Part shown: positions 7,008 to 8,084 of the stretch, piece after piece
Position numbering within the stretch: position 1 is the first letter of the stretch
Layout: every line of letters starts with the position of its first letter
DNA from: Crocinitomicaceae bacterium
Lineage (GTDB): Bacteria > Bacteroidota > Bacteroidia > Flavobacteriales_D > Crocinitomicaceae
Assembly: GCA_015662935.1 (NCBI GenBank)
Contig: DQTF01000007.1
Coordinates: 1 to 8,084 of the forward strand
Direction: 5' to 3'
Length of the DNA stretch: 8,084 bases
Notes under the pieces: model-generated
Databases searched by the model: none
What the model saw: the letters and a program-made list of their open reading frames with translations, nothing else
What the model was told of the DNA's origin: nothing
Translations under genes and position numbers: made by a program

Positions 7008-7025
7008 AAAATAGAAGTCTATTTT
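7008..7025. promoter_or_regulatory. 8+2+8 inverted repeat overlapping the HU -7 element
   Basis: AAAATAGA (7008-7015) and TCTATTTT (7018-7025) are perfect inverted arms around AG. The right arm covers six of the eight bases of the HU -7 element, a plausible position for a repressor site controlling HU. The regulator is unknown, and AT-rich palindromes can arise by chance. Confidence 0.4.
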
Positions 7026-7027
7026 TG
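7020..7027 (+). promoter_or_regulatory. Bacteroidetes -7 promoter element for the HU gene
   Basis: TATTTTTG matches TAnnTTTG perfectly and is followed by CACCC, a typical initiation context in Flavobacteriales. It lies 48 bases before the HU start, giving a leader of about 40 bases. No convincing -33 box is visible. Confidence 0.68.
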
Positions 7028-7075
7028 CACCCTCTAAAAGAAATTAAAAATTAAATAGCATAAAATCAATTAGAT

Positions 7076-7366
7076 ATGACAAAAGCAGATATCATTTCAA
7101 ACATCGTAGAAGAAACAGGTTTAGAAAGAGTTGAGGCTCTTAAGGCAGTTGAATCATTCATGACAACAATTAAATCATCATTATCAAAAGGACAAAACGT
7201 TTATTTGAGAGGGTTTGGTAGTTTTATTGTTAAGCAAAGAGCAGAGAAGACAGGTCGTAATATTTCAAAAAATACAACGATTATTATCCCAGCACACAAC
7301 ATTCCTTCATTCAAGCCAGCAAAGACTTTTGTTGATGATGTGAAGACAAATGTAAAGGTTAAGTAA
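7076..7366 (+). CDS. HU/IHF-family DNA-binding protein
   Basis: HU-type proteins form dimers that bend DNA and compact the nucleoid. The 96 residues cover the whole fold: N-terminal helices (MTKADIISNIVEETGLE, then EALKAVESFMTTIKSSLSKG), the turn VYLRGFGSF (43-50), the DNA-binding beta arm (about 53-76, RAEKTGRNISKNTTIIIPA), and FKPAK (79-83) with a short C-terminal helix ending in a lysine-bearing tail. The arm-tip proline of E. coli HU (GRNP, Pro63) that intercalates into DNA is Ile63 here, a variant I recall from other Bacteroidetes HU proteins. HU versus IHF subunit cannot be settled from sequence; HU is favoured. The gene has a good -7 element upstream and is divergent from mutY. The start ATG at 7076 gives the standard MTKADII opening. 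Confidence 0.95.
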   Translation: MTKADIISNIVEETGLERVEALKAVESFMTTIKSSLSKGQNVYLRGFGSFIVKQRAEKTGRNISKNTTIIIPAHNIPSFKPAKTFVDDVKTNVKVK

Positions 7367-7376
7367 AATAAGCGCT

Positions 7377-7401
7377 TTCAAATGATAGTTTTTCATTTGG
7401 A
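7377..7401 (+). terminator. Hairpin after the HU gene, possible weak terminator
   Basis: CAAATGA (7379-7385) and TCATTTG (7393-7399) pair perfectly around a 7-base loop; a G-U and a U-A pair can extend the stem to 9 bp. It begins 10 bases past the HU stop and is followed by the T-rich TTTATTAATTTT. The AT-rich stem makes partial termination more likely than complete. Confidence 0.42.
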
Positions 7402-7406
7402 TTTAT

Positions 7407-7414
7407 TAATTTTG
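7407..7414 (+). promoter_or_regulatory. Bacteroidetes -7 promoter element for the 30-residue basic protein gene
   Basis: TAATTTTG matches TAnnTTTG perfectly and is followed by CCCTC. Initiation a few bases downstream would give a leader of about 80 bases before the ATG at 7502. No -33 box at standard spacing is visible. Confidence 0.58.
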
Positions 7415-7441
7415 CCCTCTCGCTTTTATAGTGAGCTCATT

Positions 7442-7462
7442 TTGTTCTTTTGAGAAGAACAA
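7442..7462 (+). promoter_or_regulatory. Stem-loop in the leader of the small basic protein gene
   Basis: TTGTTCTT (7442-7449) and AAGAACAA (7455-7462) form a perfect 8-bp stem with the loop TTGAG. It lies within the predicted leader, 39 bases before the start codon, and has no T-run after it, so it is not a simple terminator. A role in message stability or autogenous control by the encoded RNA-binding protein is inference. Confidence 0.45.
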
Positions 7463-7501
7463 TTAGTTAAAAAGAATTATAACAAATTAAAATATACAAT
7501 T

Positions 7502-7594
7502 ATGCCAAGTGGTAAAAAAAGAAAGAGACATAAGATGTCTACTCACAAGCGTAAGAAGAGACTAAGAAAAAATCGTCACAAGAAGAAGAAATAA
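7502..7594 (+). CDS. 30-residue highly basic protein, AURKAIP1/COX24 (mS38-like) type
   Basis: This short gene encodes 30 residues, MPSGKKRKRHK followed by MSTHKRKKRLRKNRHKKKK, of which 18 are Lys or Arg and 3 His. It matches the tiny AURKAIP1/COX24-domain proteins annotated throughout Bacteroidetes; the same domain occurs in mitochondrial ribosomal protein mS38, and a similar basic peptide (bS22) sits on the small subunit in mycobacteria. A role as a small-subunit ribosomal protein contacting 16S rRNA is therefore likely but inferred. Support for a real gene: full-length agreement with the family, a perfect -7 element, a structured leader and a strong terminator of its own, and a place between HU and RNase G. 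An internal ATG at codon 12 is a less likely start. Confidence 0.87.
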   Translation: MPSGKKRKRHKMSTHKRKKRLRKNRHKKKK

Positions 7595-7625
7595 ACTTCA
7601 TCTTTAATAGATTTTGAATAGAATT

Positions 7626-7658
7626 AAACTTAGTGGATATTAGTCCACTAAGTTTTTT
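7626..7658 (+). terminator. Rho-independent terminator after the small basic protein gene
   Basis: AAACTTAGTGGA (7626-7637) and TCCACTAAGTTT (7644-7655) are perfect 12-base inverted arms around a 6-base loop. With the outer three A-T pairs left open, the hairpin is followed by six T (7653-7658). It begins 32 bases past the stop codon and separates this unit from the RNase G gene. Confidence 0.92.
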
Positions 7659-7691
7659 CTATATATTTAATTTCACTTAAATTAAGCTTTC

Positions 7692-8084
7692 ATGGGTTTA
7701 GAATTAGTAGTCGATACCAGAAAAAAAGGTACATGGCTTGCTCTGCTCGATGACGGAAAGCTTATTGAGTTGCATCAAGAAGATGGTGGCGATAATGAAT
7801 TTTCAGTAGGAGATGTTTATCTCGGAAAAGTCAGAAAAGTCGTTCCTAGTTTGAATGCTTCATTTGTAAATGTTGGATATGAAAAGGATGCTTTTTTGCA
7901 CTACCTTGATTTAGGTCCTCAATACAATACACTTAATAAGTTTTCAAGAGAAACATTGCGTGGCAAGCAAAATGTTGCCGATCTACAGTATGTAAAACTG
8001 GAGAAAGACATTCCGAAGGATGGTAAAATTAATGATACCATTTCTGCTTCGGCACCTATTTTGGTTCAGGTGGCCAAAGAACCA
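7692..8084 (+). CDS. rng: Ribonuclease E/G family endoribonuclease, N-terminal 131 residues (partial at right edge)
   Basis: RNase E/G enzymes are single-strand-specific endonucleases that process rRNA and begin mRNA decay. The frame is open from the ATG at 7692-7694 to the window end. Visible features: an opening MGLELVVD, then an S1-type RNA-binding domain with FSVGDVYLGKVRKVVPSLNASFVNVG (about residues 37-62), YEKDAFLHYLDLGP, the lineage-typical insert (about 80-112) and ILVQVAKEP (123-131), which leads into the RNase H-like and catalytic parts beyond the edge. The catalytic aspartates and zinc-link cysteines are not in view, so activity cannot be judged. The gene follows a strong terminator by 33 bases, so it needs its own promoter, which I could not identify with confidence. 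RNase E versus G cannot be decided on this fragment; the short N-terminal context is usual for Bacteroidetes genes named rng/cafA. Confidence 0.93.
   Translation, partial: MGLELVVDTRKKGTWLALLDDGKLIELHQEDGGDNEFSVGDVYLGKVRKVVPSLNASFVNVGYEKDAFLHYLDLGPQYNTLNKFSRETLRGKQNVADLQYVKLEKDIPKDGKINDTISASAPILVQVAKEP

Noticed and set aside
7662..7669. TATATTTA as a -7 element for the RNase G gene
   Set aside because: One mismatch at the important final G and no -33 box; too common in AT-rich DNA to call.
1..8084. CRISPR array, tRNA/rRNA, insertion sequence or phage-like module
   Set aside because: No spaced direct repeats, no cloverleaf or rRNA signature, no transposase or integrase motif, and gene order is that of conserved chromosomal housekeeping genes.

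Overview
The window looks like a piece of a Bacteroidetes chromosome, most likely from the order Flavobacteriales. The evidence is the gldE-gldD gliding pair, AT-rich DNA, start codons with no Shine-Dalgarno sequence, perfect copies of the Bacteroidetes -7 promoter element (TAnnTTTG), and a short, extremely basic AURKAIP1/COX24-type protein next to an HU gene. The exact genus cannot be read from the sequence.

Layout. Position 1-924 (minus) is the N-terminal 308 residues of a secreted, repeat-containing surface or adhesin-like protein that runs off the left edge. After a gap without genes, an intrinsic terminator (1196-1228) closes a gene at 1250-2947 (minus) for a lipoprotein that combines an OmpA-like domain with TPR-like repeats. 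Positions 3039-6962 hold a tight minus-strand operon, transcribed in the order mutY, ssb, gldE, gldD, folK; the last three genes overlap by 8 and 13 bases. A 113-bp divergent promoter region (6963-7075) separates it from the plus-strand genes: HU (7076-7366), a 30-residue basic putative ribosomal protein with its own promoter, leader hairpin and terminator (7502-7594), and the 5' end of a ribonuclease E/G gene (from 7692, cut by the right edge).

How the genes fit together. The central operon mixes oxidative-damage DNA repair (MutY), replication and repair (SSB), assembly of gliding and type IX secretion (GldE, GldD) and folate synthesis (FolK). The divergent side carries nucleoid, ribosome and RNA-processing functions. 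The left-edge protein has the look of cargo exported by a type IX system, which would link it functionally, though not by operon, to gldD/gldE.

I found no convincing new defence or mobile system. The points most worth a second look are the repeat protein at the left edge, the 30-residue gene with its structured leader, the OmpA-like domain that lacks the usual peptidoglycan-binding aspartate, and the inverted repeats over the divergent -7 elements.
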